Source: Bacteroidota bacterium | GTDB lineage: Bacteria; Bacteroidota; Bacteroidia; M30B66 | Reading direction: 5' to 3' | Assembly: GCA_947460255.1 (NCBI GenBank) | Contig: CANHIS010000013.1 | Coordinates: 1 to 57,509, forward strand | DNA: 57,509 bases | Shown: positions 43,683 through 51,612 of the stretch, piece after piece | How the letters are laid out: every line of letters begins with the position of its first letter | How positions within the stretch are numbered: position 1 is the stretch's first letter | Made by a program: the position numbers and the translations under genes | The notes under the pieces: model-generated | Databases searched by the model: none | What the model was told of the DNA's origin: nothing | Seen by the model: only the letters and a program-made list of their open reading frames with translations

Positions 43683-44444
43683 ATGAAGATTACATTCCTA
43701 GGAACTGGAACATCACAGGGAGTACCTGTAATTGGATGCCGCTGTGAGGTTTGTATGTCTTTGGATTCGAAAGACAATCGCCTCAGATGCTCTGTGTTGA
43801 TAGAATACAACGATCGAGCTGTAGTTATCGATACAGGACCAGATTTTCGTCAGCAAATGCTTAAATATAAGGTTAGTCGTTTAGATGCGGTGTTGTTTAC
43901 CCACGAACACAAAGACCACGTAGCTGGATTAGATGACGTACGGGCATTTAACTTCATCATGAAGCGGCACATGGATGTTTACTTAACTGATGCTGTAGAA
44001 GCCGCTATTAGGCGGGAGTTTTCATACATCTTTTCTGATTTCAAATATCCAGGCATTCCATTATTGAACCTTCATCGTATAGAAAACCAACCTTTCGAAT
44101 TGTTTGGAGAAACGATTCAACCAATTCAAGTGATGCATTATCAAATGCCCGTCTTAGGTTTTAGGGTTGGTGATTTCGCTTATATCACTGATGCGAATTC
44201 AATATCAGAAACTGAACTTCAAAAGTTGAAAGGCGTAAAATTCCTCGTGCTGAATGCTTTGAGAAGAGAGCCCCACATTTCGCATTTTAATTTAAATGAA
44301 GCTATTGATTTAATTCAAGAAGTAGCGCCCGAAAAAGGTTTCCTCACACACTTGAGTCACCAGATGGGCTTGCATGAAAAAGTATCAATCGAACTTCCTT
44401 CGAATGTAGAAATTGCCTACGATGGTTTAACAATCTCGCTTTAA
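43683..44444 (+). CDS. PhnP-like metallo-beta-lactamase-fold phosphodiesterase
   Basis: 253 residues. The start MKITFLGTGTSQGVP and the cysteine cluster Cys19-x-Cys21-x2-Cys24 (CRCEVC, a structural zinc site) match PhnP relatives. Then come VIDTGPDFRQQML and the two-metal motif His74-x-His76-x-Asp78-His79 (THEHKDH), with further ligands in VMHYQMPVLGFRVGD and ITDANSIS. A phosphodiesterase acting on cyclic ribose phosphates or a similar small ester is likely; no phosphonate (phn) genes are near, so the PhnP name only describes the fold. Its TAA stop overlaps the stop of the convergent T9SS protein gene. Confidence 0.87.
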   Translation: MKITFLGTGTSQGVPVIGCRCEVCMSLDSKDNRLRCSVLIEYNDRAVVIDTGPDFRQQMLKYKVSRLDAVLFTHEHKDHVAGLDDVRAFNFIMKRHMDVYLTDAVEAAIRREFSYIFSDFKYPGIPLLNLHRIENQPFELFGETIQPIQVMHYQMPVLGFRVGDFAYITDANSISETELQKLKGVKFLVLNALRREPHISHFNLNEAIDLIQEVAPEKGFLTHLSHQMGLHEKVSIELPSNVEIAYDGLTISL

Positions 44445-46360
44445 CCGATCAACAAGACTTTGCCTGTCATCAAATGCTTCTTGCCTGATTGATCGTAGAA
44501 AAATGCCCTGTAAACATAAGTTCCACCGGGTAAATACTTCCCAGATCTAGTTCCTTTTCCATCCCACCCGAAACGTTTGTCGTTTGTAGTGTAAACTTCA
44601 CTGCCCCATCGATCGAAAATTGTCATGGTGAAAGTAGAGTCAAAGATTCCCGAAGCAACAACATTGAAGGTATCGTTTACAAAATCCCCATTAGGCGAAA
44701 ATGCGTTGGGCGCATAAAAGTTCAATAAGAAATCGATCGTTACTGGCTTGCTGATGGAGTCTTTGCAGCCAAAAGGGTTCTGTGCAATGAGCTTCACGTC
44801 GAAAGTACCAGATCCTGGAAAAATGTAATCTGGTTCAAATTCTGTCGAAACATCACCTGAGTCGAAATTCCAAATAAAATCTGTGGCGTTTTCACTCTGA
44901 TTTAGGAATGAAACAGTAGGAAGAATACCTGTAATTGGATTGTCGTCGGGAGAAAAAATAAAGTCTGCTTCAAGATTAAATCGGAAGTCGGGCACTGTAA
45001 AATCAACTTCATAACGACAGCCAAAGCTATCACGAACAGCCATTACATAATCGCCTGTCAATAAACTGTCAACAAACGTTGTATCCACGGCTTGTCCTTG
45101 AACATCCCAAAAATAAATGTACGGTAATTCAGCTGGAGGAGAAGTAAATGGCTCTCCGCCAGAAACTATGGCAAAAGCAGATCCTAATCCGAATGAGCAA
45201 GTATCTGGAATAACAACTACATCTACAGTGAAATTACTATTGTCTTCAACAAAAATTGAATCAGATTGGGTACAGCCATCAGCATCGATAATAATCACTT
45301 CTTGCCAACCAAATGGCAAAGCAGTTGCAGTTGGAGTTGATTGATTCGCAGGTTGCCAGTTGTAAACAAATGGAGCAGTACCGCCAGTTACAGTGGCTGT
45401 TGCAGTTCCGTTGTTTGTTCTGCAATCGACCGCTGTAAAATTTGATGCGATAGTGAAAGCATCAATGTTAAAGACAACCAATTCGGTATCGGCTGCGATA
45501 TTTCCACACAAGTCTTCAATTAAACCAGCTCTTCCAAGGGTGTAAACTCCACCAAGGAACAACTGCTGATTCAACAGAAACGTAAATTCTTTATCATAGC
45601 TACCGCCATTCACGCAACCAACACTTTCAAGGGCGTTAATATTTATCGGCTCACCAAGTGGATCGAGCAAAAAGAAGTCTGATGCAGTAATTGATTCGCA
45701 AGAAATAAATTCTGAAAAATTCAAAGTAATCAGATTCGAGCCGCAGTTAACTTGATTTTGCAGCGGACTAATCGTTGGCGGAGTAACATCAATAATTCCT
45801 GCAGTTGAAAGGGATAAGTCCAAGATGTAACCACATTGATTTGTACCTTGAAAATTATTCACCACCAAAGCATAAATTTCTCCAGCAGCGACTGGAATTG
45901 TAGGTTCATCTTGAGGATTAGGTCCATCATTCATTCCTGTAGTGGTAGGAATGTTTTGACCATTAAAATTGCATGAAACTTCTAACGTTGGGTCGGTCGC
46001 TATTTCAGCACAAGATGCGTTTGTTAAGTTGAAAAGCGCCCAATCATAATCTGCTCCTTCACAATTTGGTTGAATATTGAAACCAAAAATCCCCGGAGTT
46101 TGAACAGTGATAATGTACCATGCATTGTTGCGTTCGCCGCTATTAAGGCATGATTCTACAGGGTCTATCTCATTAAGAAAATTTCCTTCACCAGTAAATG
46201 ATAATGGTTGATTATAATTTAGTTCACAAACGGTAAAGCCTCCCAAACAGTCGCCTGCTGTAGGTGCGAGTTGTGAAACTCCGAGCATTGGCGTTATCAG
46301 GAACAACCAGCTCAAAAGCTGAATGATGGGATTGCGTTTAAATCTTTTTTTCATATCCAT
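44441..46360 (-). CDS. secreted T9SS type B protein with SprB-like repeats and PKD domain
   Basis: 639 residues with a signal peptide (cut near MLGVSQ). The N-terminal region has paired cysteines (CLGGFTVCELNY) and a beta-sandwich. Two SprB-type repeats (about 300-455, TATATVTGGTAPFVYNW and SAFAIVSGGEP) precede a PKD domain (about 460-540). The last ~95 residues are the gliding-motility-associated C-terminal domain: APNAFSPNGDFVNDTFNV, then TIFDRWGSEVYTT and GGTYVYRAFF. This is the type B sorting signal for T9SS. It is probably a surface or matrix adhesin. An ATG two codons later is an alternative start. Confidence 0.9.
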   Translation of the reverse strand: MDMKKRFKRNPIIQLLSWLFLITPMLGVSQLAPTAGDCLGGFTVCELNYNQPLSFTGEGNFLNEIDPVESCLNSGERNNAWYIITVQTPGIFGFNIQPNCEGADYDWALFNLTNASCAEIATDPTLEVSCNFNGQNIPTTTGMNDGPNPQDEPTIPVAAGEIYALVVNNFQGTNQCGYILDLSLSTAGIIDVTPPTISPLQNQVNCGSNLITLNFSEFISCESITASDFFLLDPLGEPININALESVGCVNGGSYDKEFTFLLNQQLFLGGVYTLGRAGLIEDLCGNIAADTELVVFNIDAFTIASNFTAVDCRTNNGTATATVTGGTAPFVYNWQPANQSTPTATALPFGWQEVIIIDADGCTQSDSIFVEDNSNFTVDVVVIPDTCSFGLGSAFAIVSGGEPFTSPPAELPYIYFWDVQGQAVDTTFVDSLLTGDYVMAVRDSFGCRYEVDFTVPDFRFNLEADFIFSPDDNPITGILPTVSFLNQSENATDFIWNFDSGDVSTEFEPDYIFPGSGTFDVKLIAQNPFGCKDSISKPVTIDFLLNFYAPNAFSPNGDFVNDTFNVVASGIFDSTFTMTIFDRWGSEVYTTNDKRFGWDGKGTRSGKYLPGGTYVYRAFFYDQSGKKHLMTGKVLLIG

Positions 46361-46379
46361 TCTCGGATCTCAAATCAAG

Positions 46380-46411
46380 CAAATTTAACGAATTAATCCA
46401 AACAGAAACAA
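46380..46411 (-). promoter_or_regulatory. promoter for the T9SS type B protein gene (TTG-N21-TAAATTTG)
   Basis: On the minus strand TTG at 46411-46409 and TAAATTTG at 46387-46380 are 21 nt apart, within the accepted range, with a 19-nt gap to the ATG at 46360. Confidence 0.6.
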
Positions 46412-46466
46412 GTTAGATGCTTGCCAATTAATAAGATTACGTTGGAGAGCAAATTTTAGTGTGTCG

Positions 46467-47369
46467 TTACCAGCGAATTGGAGAAAATCCAGCACCACTT
46501 TGGCTTCTATAATAGAATGTTGGCGCGGGAATTTTCACCCATCTAACTGCGCTCGTAAAAATCTTCCAAGCCTTTCCTTTCACTTTCAATTTCCGTAAAT
46601 CTATGTCGAACGATAGGTTGAATTCCCTCTCTCGAGGGATGTTGGAGTAATTAAACACTTTACCACCATCGTCCCAAATATTGTTCGTTCCGCCCAGCAA
46701 TCCATGTGCACCGTAACCCAATGAAACACATAACCACGGCGGGATTTTGTGGTGAAATAGATTGAGAGGAATTGAAAGCCAATACGTTTGCTCATTGTAG
46801 TTTTTGAGCATCCTTTCAGGGATATTGCTGCCCAATAAATTTGGACGGTACTGACTGAAACCTCCTGCATTCCAAGAATATTTCAAATTAAACTGATCTA
46901 AAAAATCCGATTCCGATTGAATGTACGAAAACGCAATTCCTCCGAAATTAGAAAGCAAATCGGCAGTTGAAAATCCCCATCCGTCCGAAAATCCATCCAT
47001 CACCTCTATTGATGTCATGAACATTGTAGGATACAGAACTCCCAACCAGCGAGATTGCTTTTCGGTGAATCCTGATAGCTCTGCCGATTCTCTTATGAAA
47101 TCAGAAATCCACCACGACGTAACGAAATGTCCCGTTTTATCCATTCCAAGCCATTCATTTCTATCATTGAAGGCTCGAAACTTCCCGGTGTTGTAAGGCT
47201 TATACCAAGTGTTGTACAAGACCAAACTTCCTGCAGAATACATTGATAATGTTGTTGTTAAGTATGCAACTTTATGATTCTGGGTAGTATTTGTTGAATC
47301 TACCGACTGTGCCCGTACCAACTGTATGAGAAAGAAAAATGCAAATACAACAATCTTTTTATCAGGCAT
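46467..47369 (-). CDS. DUF2279 (YfiM-like) exported protein
   Basis: 300 residues with an N-terminal signal segment (MPDKKIVVFAFFFLIQLVRAQ). The central part has the conserved aromatic/acidic pattern WLGMDKTGHFVTSWWISDFIRE, then EVMDGFSDGWGFSTADLLSNFGG, as in DUF2279. Several amphipathic or membrane-buried segments suggest an outer-membrane-associated protein. The function of the family is unknown. A TAACTTTG element (47392-47385) lies 15 nt upstream of the ATG, back to back with the tRNA-Ser promoter. Confidence 0.78.
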   Translation of the reverse strand: MPDKKIVVFAFFFLIQLVRAQSVDSTNTTQNHKVAYLTTTLSMYSAGSLVLYNTWYKPYNTGKFRAFNDRNEWLGMDKTGHFVTSWWISDFIRESAELSGFTEKQSRWLGVLYPTMFMTSIEVMDGFSDGWGFSTADLLSNFGGIAFSYIQSESDFLDQFNLKYSWNAGGFSQYRPNLLGSNIPERMLKNYNEQTYWLSIPLNLFHHKIPPWLCVSLGYGAHGLLGGTNNIWDDGGKVFNYSNIPREREFNLSFDIDLRKLKVKGKAWKIFTSAVRWVKIPAPTFYYRSQSGAGFSPIRW

Positions 47370-47384
47370 TTAAAATAATTTTCG

Positions 47385-47392
47385 CAAAGTTA
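47385..47392 (-). promoter_or_regulatory. -7 element for the DUF2279 gene
   Basis: The minus strand reads TAACTTTG, ending 15 nt before the ATG at 47369. No -33 TTG at the expected spacing. Confidence 0.5.
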
Positions 47393-47416
47393 GCCAAAAG
47401 AATCACAAGTTTATTT

Positions 47417-47445
47417 TTGGGAAATCAACAGCTTTACTACTTTTG
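47417..47445 (+). promoter_or_regulatory. tRNA-Ser promoter (TTG-N18-TACTTTTG)
   Basis: TTG at 47417-47419 and TACTTTTG at 47438-47445 are 18 nt apart. Only five C's separate the final G from the mature tRNA 5' end, so the primary transcript would have almost no 5' leader. Confidence 0.7.
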
Positions 47446-47450
47446 CCCCC

Positions 47451-47535
47451 GGAGAAATGGCAGAGCGGTCGATTGCGGCAGTCTTGAAAACTGTTGACTG
47501 TAATAGGTCCGGGGGTTCGAATCCCTCTTTCTCCG
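47451..47535 (+). tRNA. tRNA-Ser(UGA)
   Basis: The acceptor stem GGAGAAA pairs with TTTCTCC at 47528-47534, with discriminator G47535. The anticodon arm GCAGT/ACTGT (47478-47482 and 47490-47494, one G-T pair) closes a loop with anticodon TGA at 47485-47487. A long variable arm follows, then a normal T-arm (GGGGGTTCGAATCCC). All are diagnostic of serine tRNA. CCA is not encoded. A terminator hairpin follows at 47548. Confidence 0.96.
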
Positions 47536-48080
47536 CTGAAAATTAATCCTCACGAAATCGTGGGGATTTTTTTTTGCTTATAATCTTCACAAAGCCGCAG
47601 GAAATTGCGGTCCCATCGGGAAAAAATGTTGATTGTTAAAGTTCTGGGGGTCTCCCATCGGGATTTCTCCGCTGAAAATTAATCCTCACGAAATCGTGGG
47701 GATCTTTTTTCATCAAACTTCACAAAGCCGCAGGAAATTACGGTCCCATCGGGAAATACTGTTGATTGTTAAAGTTCTGGGGGTCTCCCTTCGGGATTTC
47801 TCCGCTAAAAATTAATCCTCACGAAATCGTGGGGATTTTTTTTTGCTTATAATCTTCACAAAGCCGCAGGAAATTGCGGTCCCATCGGGAAAAACTGTTG
47901 ATTGTTAAAGTTCTGGGGGGCTCCCTTCGGGATTTCTCCGCTGAAAATTAATCCTCACGAAATCGTGGGGATTTTTTTTGCTTATAATCTTCACAAAGCC
48001 GCAGGAGATTGCGGTCCCATCGGGAAAAACTGTTGACTGTTAAAGTTCTGGGGTTCTCCCATCGGGATTTCTCCGCTGAA
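47536..48080 (+). repeat. four tandem ~135-bp repeats derived from tRNA-Ser plus its terminator
   Basis: The motif GCTGAA that follows the tRNA 3' end recurs at 47535, 47671, 47804, 47940 and 48075 (spacings 136, 133, 136, 135). Each unit carries, in order: a terminator hairpin (CCTCACG-AAAT-CGTGGGG plus T-run); CTTCACAAAGCCGCAGG; a segment like the tRNA from ATTGCGG through CTGTTGACTGT (unit 4) or CTGTTGATTGT; and a 3' end TTTCTCCGCTGAA. Where the anticodon stem and T-arm should be, short TCCC-ATC-GGGA or TCCC-TTC-GGGA hairpins replace tRNA sequence, so none can fold as tRNA. Units are about 90% alike. Confidence 0.85.
47548..47575 (+). terminator. intrinsic terminator of tRNA-Ser
   Basis: CCTCACG (47548-47554) pairs with CGTGGGG (47559-47565) around the loop AAAT, followed by A and nine T's. 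The same stem recurs in units 2-4 of the array (starting at 47684, 47817 and 47953). Confidence 0.85.
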
Positions 48081-48309
48081 TTAAATCCAGTGCAGAAAAT
48101 CTAAAGAATCAATTGAAAGTTTCTTTGCGACAAATTCGAATAAATCGAACAACAACAAAAAAAGCATTGTCTATAAATCCAGAAAATGATAGATGCAATG
48201 AATATCATCTATGAGTTAATGCCAATGCAAAAATCAAATAAGAAGCACCTATTAAAATTTATACTGTGATTGATTAAATGGCCTAATAAGCTATGTTTTT
48301 AAACAGAGT
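48081..48309. other. AT-rich spacer after the tRNA array
   Basis: 229 bases with no recognisable gene, tRNA or repeat. The similarity to the array ends at 48080. The minus-strand small ORF begins its 3' end just beyond. Confidence 0.4.
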
Positions 48310-48501
48310 TTAGTAAGTGTCGCTTCCGAATTTTAATTCATCCAATAAAGATTGAATACGCTTGAGCGCTTCAATTTCTTCATTACTCAGCTTTGAATTG
48401 TTTTGTTCTTCTAATTTTCCTTGTGAATTCAGGCGAAGAGCATGCAATTGATCAACACTAAGTTCTGTTCCATTGTTCACTTGAAAGAGAATTGGCTTCA
48501 T
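48310..48501 (-). CDS. small acidic protein of unknown function downstream of a sensor kinase
   Basis: 63 residues from the ATG at 48501, whose A is the last base of the kinase stop codon (TGATG). The sequence (MKPILFQVNNGTEL...) has no signal peptide or membrane segment and an amphipathic C-terminal helix rich in Glu, Asn and Leu (SNEEIEALKRIQSLLDEL). It is not recognised. The start/stop coupling and normal codon usage argue that it is translated, perhaps as a modulator or partner of the kinase; this is inference. A non-coding tail is the alternative. Confidence 0.5.
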   Translation of the reverse strand: MKPILFQVNNGTELSVDQLHALRLNSQGKLEEQNNSKLSNEEIEALKRIQSLLDELKFGSDTY

Positions 48502-50321
48502 CACGATGTAACTGAAGTAAGTGGTTTAACAGGGTTTTCCTTTTGATAGGTGTTTTGTTGCAGTGTGAATTGAAACGGCTTAAATCCTTCGTGACTTTGT
48601 TTAGGCCATTTAAATTTAAATTTTGTGGTTTCTCCTGGTTGTGATTCAACCCAAATTTTACCACCAGCTTCATCAATAATTTTCTTTACGATCGCCAAAC
48701 CAACACCTGTACTTTCGAAGGTATCTCTGGCTTGAAGTGTCTGAAAAATAACGAAGATCTTTTCATGAAATTGTGGATCAATTCCTGGTCCGTTGTCTTC
48801 GAAACAAAACACATAATCCTCGCCTTGATCTTCGCATGAAATATTCAAAATTGGATTTGGTTTGTCATTGTGTTTCACTGCATTGCTTACCAAATTAGCA
48901 ATCACTTGTTGAAGTTTCATCCGCTCTGCGAACAACACTGGCATTTTTCCAGATACATTGAATTTCACATTTGCTTCTTGAACAAACAATTCCCGGGCAT
49001 CGTCAATAAGTTCGGCCACATCTACTTGCGAATTCGGACTTTTCACACGATCGGCTCTCGAATAGTCAAGAATTCCGTTAATCAATGCTTCCATGCGCAT
49101 CACACGGCCTTTAAGAATCTTGAAATGCTCTTTGGTATCATTGGTAAACTTGTCGCCAATATCTTCCTCAATCCACACAGTGAGATTCGAAATTGCCCGA
49201 AGTGGTGCTTTCAAATCGTGCGATACGACATAGGCAAATTTGTCTAGTTCTTTGTTTGCCTTTTCTAAGTATCGATAATATTCGGCCATTTTCACCTCTG
49301 CCTCTTTCCGTTCGGTGATGTCGGAATTTACATGGATAAACCGTTCAAGCTTTCCTTCATCATCCAAAATTGGTGTAACGTTTACTTGTTGCCAGATTGT
49401 TTTTCCTGACTTATGATATTTTTGAAGTTCCCCTGAGAACGACATACCACCAATCAATTTTTCATTTAACTGTTTTATTGTTTCCCTTGAGGTTAGAGGT
49501 CCATACAAGATATTTTCAGGCTTTTTGCCTTCCACTTCATCGCTCGAAAATCCTGTTAATCTTGTAAAACCATCATTTACCCATTCAATTTCTCCAGAAG
49601 CATTGGTAATCATTACGGAGTTGTCGGTGTTTGATGCAACCAACGATAATTTCTTGAGCTCCTCGTTCTTCTTTTCCAAGGCCACAGCCGACTCCATTAC
49701 TTTGGTGATGACAATGTTTTTGGAACTCAACAAATTGTTTGATAAACTGTAAATGAGCAACGTGGCAGTAGTATAAGTGATCATGTAATCGAGATTCAAC
49801 ATCAGCCCTTGCGGATCAGAATCAACGATATTTCTTACATCCCTGCCATAAGTATTCGAATAAAAATAAAAGAATGCAAGGTTGAGAATACTCATCAACG
49901 AAATCACTTTTCCCGACTTATTGCCCAACAACATAAATGTGGCGAGAATTAAACCGCCCATGTACATCATTCCTGAGTTTCTTATACCTCCAGAATAATA
50001 AGTAACAAAGTGCAATACCAAGAAATCGCTCAGCAAGGAAATCCAGTATGCGCTTTTAAAATTCTTATGGTAGTTAAGGGCAAAATAATTAATTGCCAAT
50101 ATACTTGTAAGACCTATTAAAATTTCCGTCATCCAATCTGATGCGCCTGCTACAGAAATAATCTGAACGGTGATCGATAAAGAAATTAGAAAGGTTGTGA
50201 GCGAAAGGGTTCTAAATAAATTAAACCGCTGACGTTCAGAAAGATCATCTGTATGAATGCAGCGTTGTGCATCTCGAATTAACAGGACATCTATAAAACG
50301 CTTTGTAAACGGGTGTTTCAT
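48501..50321 (-). CDS. membrane PAS-domain sensor histidine kinase
   Basis: 606 residues from the ATG at 50321. About six membrane helices (45-200) form a 7TM-like sensory region with no large external loop. A PAS domain (about 225-330) with its PAC end (FIHVNSDITERKEAE) follows. The HisKA dimerisation helix has the phospho-acceptor His368 (YVVSHDLKAPLRAIS). The ATPase domain (about 470-585) has the N box (VSNAVKHN), G1 (FEDNGPGIDP) and G2 (STGVGLAIVKKII). No response regulator gene is adjacent, so it is an orphan kinase. An imperfect GTTCTT/AAGAAC hairpin lies just upstream of the start. Confidence 0.92.
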   Translation of the reverse strand: MKHPFTKRFIDVLLIRDAQRCIHTDDLSERQRFNLFRTLSLTTFLISLSITVQIISVAGASDWMTEILIGLTSILAINYFALNYHKNFKSAYWISLLSDFLVLHFVTYYSGGIRNSGMMYMGGLILATFMLLGNKSGKVISLMSILNLAFFYFYSNTYGRDVRNIVDSDPQGLMLNLDYMITYTTATLLIYSLSNNLLSSKNIVITKVMESAVALEKKNEELKKLSLVASNTDNSVMITNASGEIEWVNDGFTRLTGFSSDEVEGKKPENILYGPLTSRETIKQLNEKLIGGMSFSGELQKYHKSGKTIWQQVNVTPILDDEGKLERFIHVNSDITERKEAEVKMAEYYRYLEKANKELDKFAYVVSHDLKAPLRAISNLTVWIEEDIGDKFTNDTKEHFKILKGRVMRMEALINGILDYSRADRVKSPNSQVDVAELIDDARELFVQEANVKFNVSGKMPVLFAERMKLQQVIANLVSNAVKHNDKPNPILNISCEDQGEDYVFCFEDNGPGIDPQFHEKIFVIFQTLQARDTFESTGVGLAIVKKIIDEAGGKIWVESQPGETTKFKFKWPKQSHEGFKPFQFTLQQNTYQKENPVKPLTSVTS

Positions 50322-50550
50322 GTGCGTGGTTTGAATGAGTTCTTCCAAGAAAGAACATGTTATTATTCGTAAACACTATAAAACAGTTACCTTACAGATT
50401 GCCAATTGCCTACCTATTCAATGTATTTTCTTACCTGTAAATTGAAGAATAACCCAATCATATTTTCAACGATTTAGGTAAGAGGATTTTTCAAATTAAA
50501 TCAAAAGTTTTTTAGATAGTCTTGAAGAAATCAAATCCGACGAGTTTCAT

Positions 50551-51462
50551 CTATTTACCAAATTTTCGAAACAATGATTTCCATTCACCTTTTCTAATCC
50601 TTGGAAATGCTAATGCAGCGAACAAACCAATACCTGATAACAATCCGAAAACAATTCCTTCTTGCGCAAAATTTATTGCTGCTTGAATACCTTCCATGAT
50701 AGCCAATCCAGTAGCTGCATAAACAAAAATGACGCCCCAGCCCAATAGCAAATAAATTCCAGCACGAAATGTCTTGTGAAGAACAGAATCATCAAAAAAT
50801 GGCGAATGATTTAGTGCATTGTTCATGATTCTTCCCCATAAAACTAGTAATGCCACAGTTAAAGAAATACCAAAAACATAAGTATCATTATGCCCGATTA
50901 ATGCATTATATATTCCATGTACAGCCACAGCCAAAACAAATCCAGGTAAAAATCCCAACCAAGACGATTTGTTAAGTTTGTATTTGGCATACATCATTTG
51001 ATAAGCAATAACAGAAGAGGTAAACATGTGCATGACACACGTATAAAAAGCCCTAGATTCAACAATTTCAAGAGAATACCGATTAAAGTAAATGACATTT
51101 TCGATGGTTGCAAAACCCATTGCACCAACCGATGCGTACTTAATGAAATCAAAGGGCTCATTCACCACTTTTCGAAAGCTCAGCATGATGAGAAACGGAA
51201 GAATTTTCACAATTTCTTCGAAAAGAGCAACTGCTACGACATGGAATTCTAATCGCACCATGAAATTGCCTTCAGATTCGAACATTTGCTGAAGCGGCCA
51301 TATCGATTGAAGCACGAAAACAAGAAACAAAAATGCGCATCCCATCACAAAAGTGATCAATGTATAAATGCTTCTTTCTTTTTCGAAAATATCCATCTTT
51401 CTCAAAAAGATGATATAAACAAAGGCAATCAGAAATGCAGCAATTGCAGCATAAATATTCAT
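50551..51462 (-). CDS. PrsW-family intramembrane metalloprotease
   Basis: 303 residues from the ATG at 51462, which gives a proper first helix (MNIYAAIAAFLIAFVYIIFL). Eight or nine membrane helices carry the PrsW motifs: LFEEIVKILPFLI (EExxK-like, metal-binding Glu residues), GFATIENVIYF, the HMFTSSVIAYQ His in a membrane helix, and the later AVHGIYNALIG. In Bacillus, PrsW cuts an anti-sigma factor; the target here is unknown, though the window encodes one ECF sigma factor without an anti-sigma gene. A TAAATTCG element lies 15 nt before the ATG. Divergent from ppa. Confidence 0.85.
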   Translation of the reverse strand: MNIYAAIAAFLIAFVYIIFLRKMDIFEKERSIYTLITFVMGCAFLFLVFVLQSIWPLQQMFESEGNFMVRLEFHVVAVALFEEIVKILPFLIMLSFRKVVNEPFDFIKYASVGAMGFATIENVIYFNRYSLEIVESRAFYTCVMHMFTSSVIAYQMMYAKYKLNKSSWLGFLPGFVLAVAVHGIYNALIGHNDTYVFGISLTVALLVLWGRIMNNALNHSPFFDDSVLHKTFRAGIYLLLGWGVIFVYAATGLAIMEGIQAAINFAQEGIVFGLLSGIGLFAALAFPRIRKGEWKSLFRKFGK

Positions 51463-51612
51463 AAACCGATTTTCGACGAATTTAATTTTATTTATGCTCC
51501 ATTGGCAGGGTAAAAATTCATGAAACACCAAATTTATCCTGATTTTAAACTTAATTTTCGGAATTCTGATTTACATTATGTCAGCAATTTAATCAACCAA
51601 CAGCAGAAAAAT

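Noticed and set aside
47633-47815. A 60-codon open frame inside the tRNA-derived repeats
   Set aside because: It runs through the pseudo-tRNA and terminator sequences and merely repeats the unit; not a gene.
47536-48080. CRISPR array
   Set aside because: Units of ~135 bp follow each other directly, with no short repeat and no variable spacers, and no cas genes are present.
47672-48080. Additional functional tRNA genes in the repeat units
   Set aside because: Acceptor 5' strand, D-arm, anticodon stem and T-loop are missing or replaced by TCCC/GGGA minihairpins, so no cloverleaf is possible.
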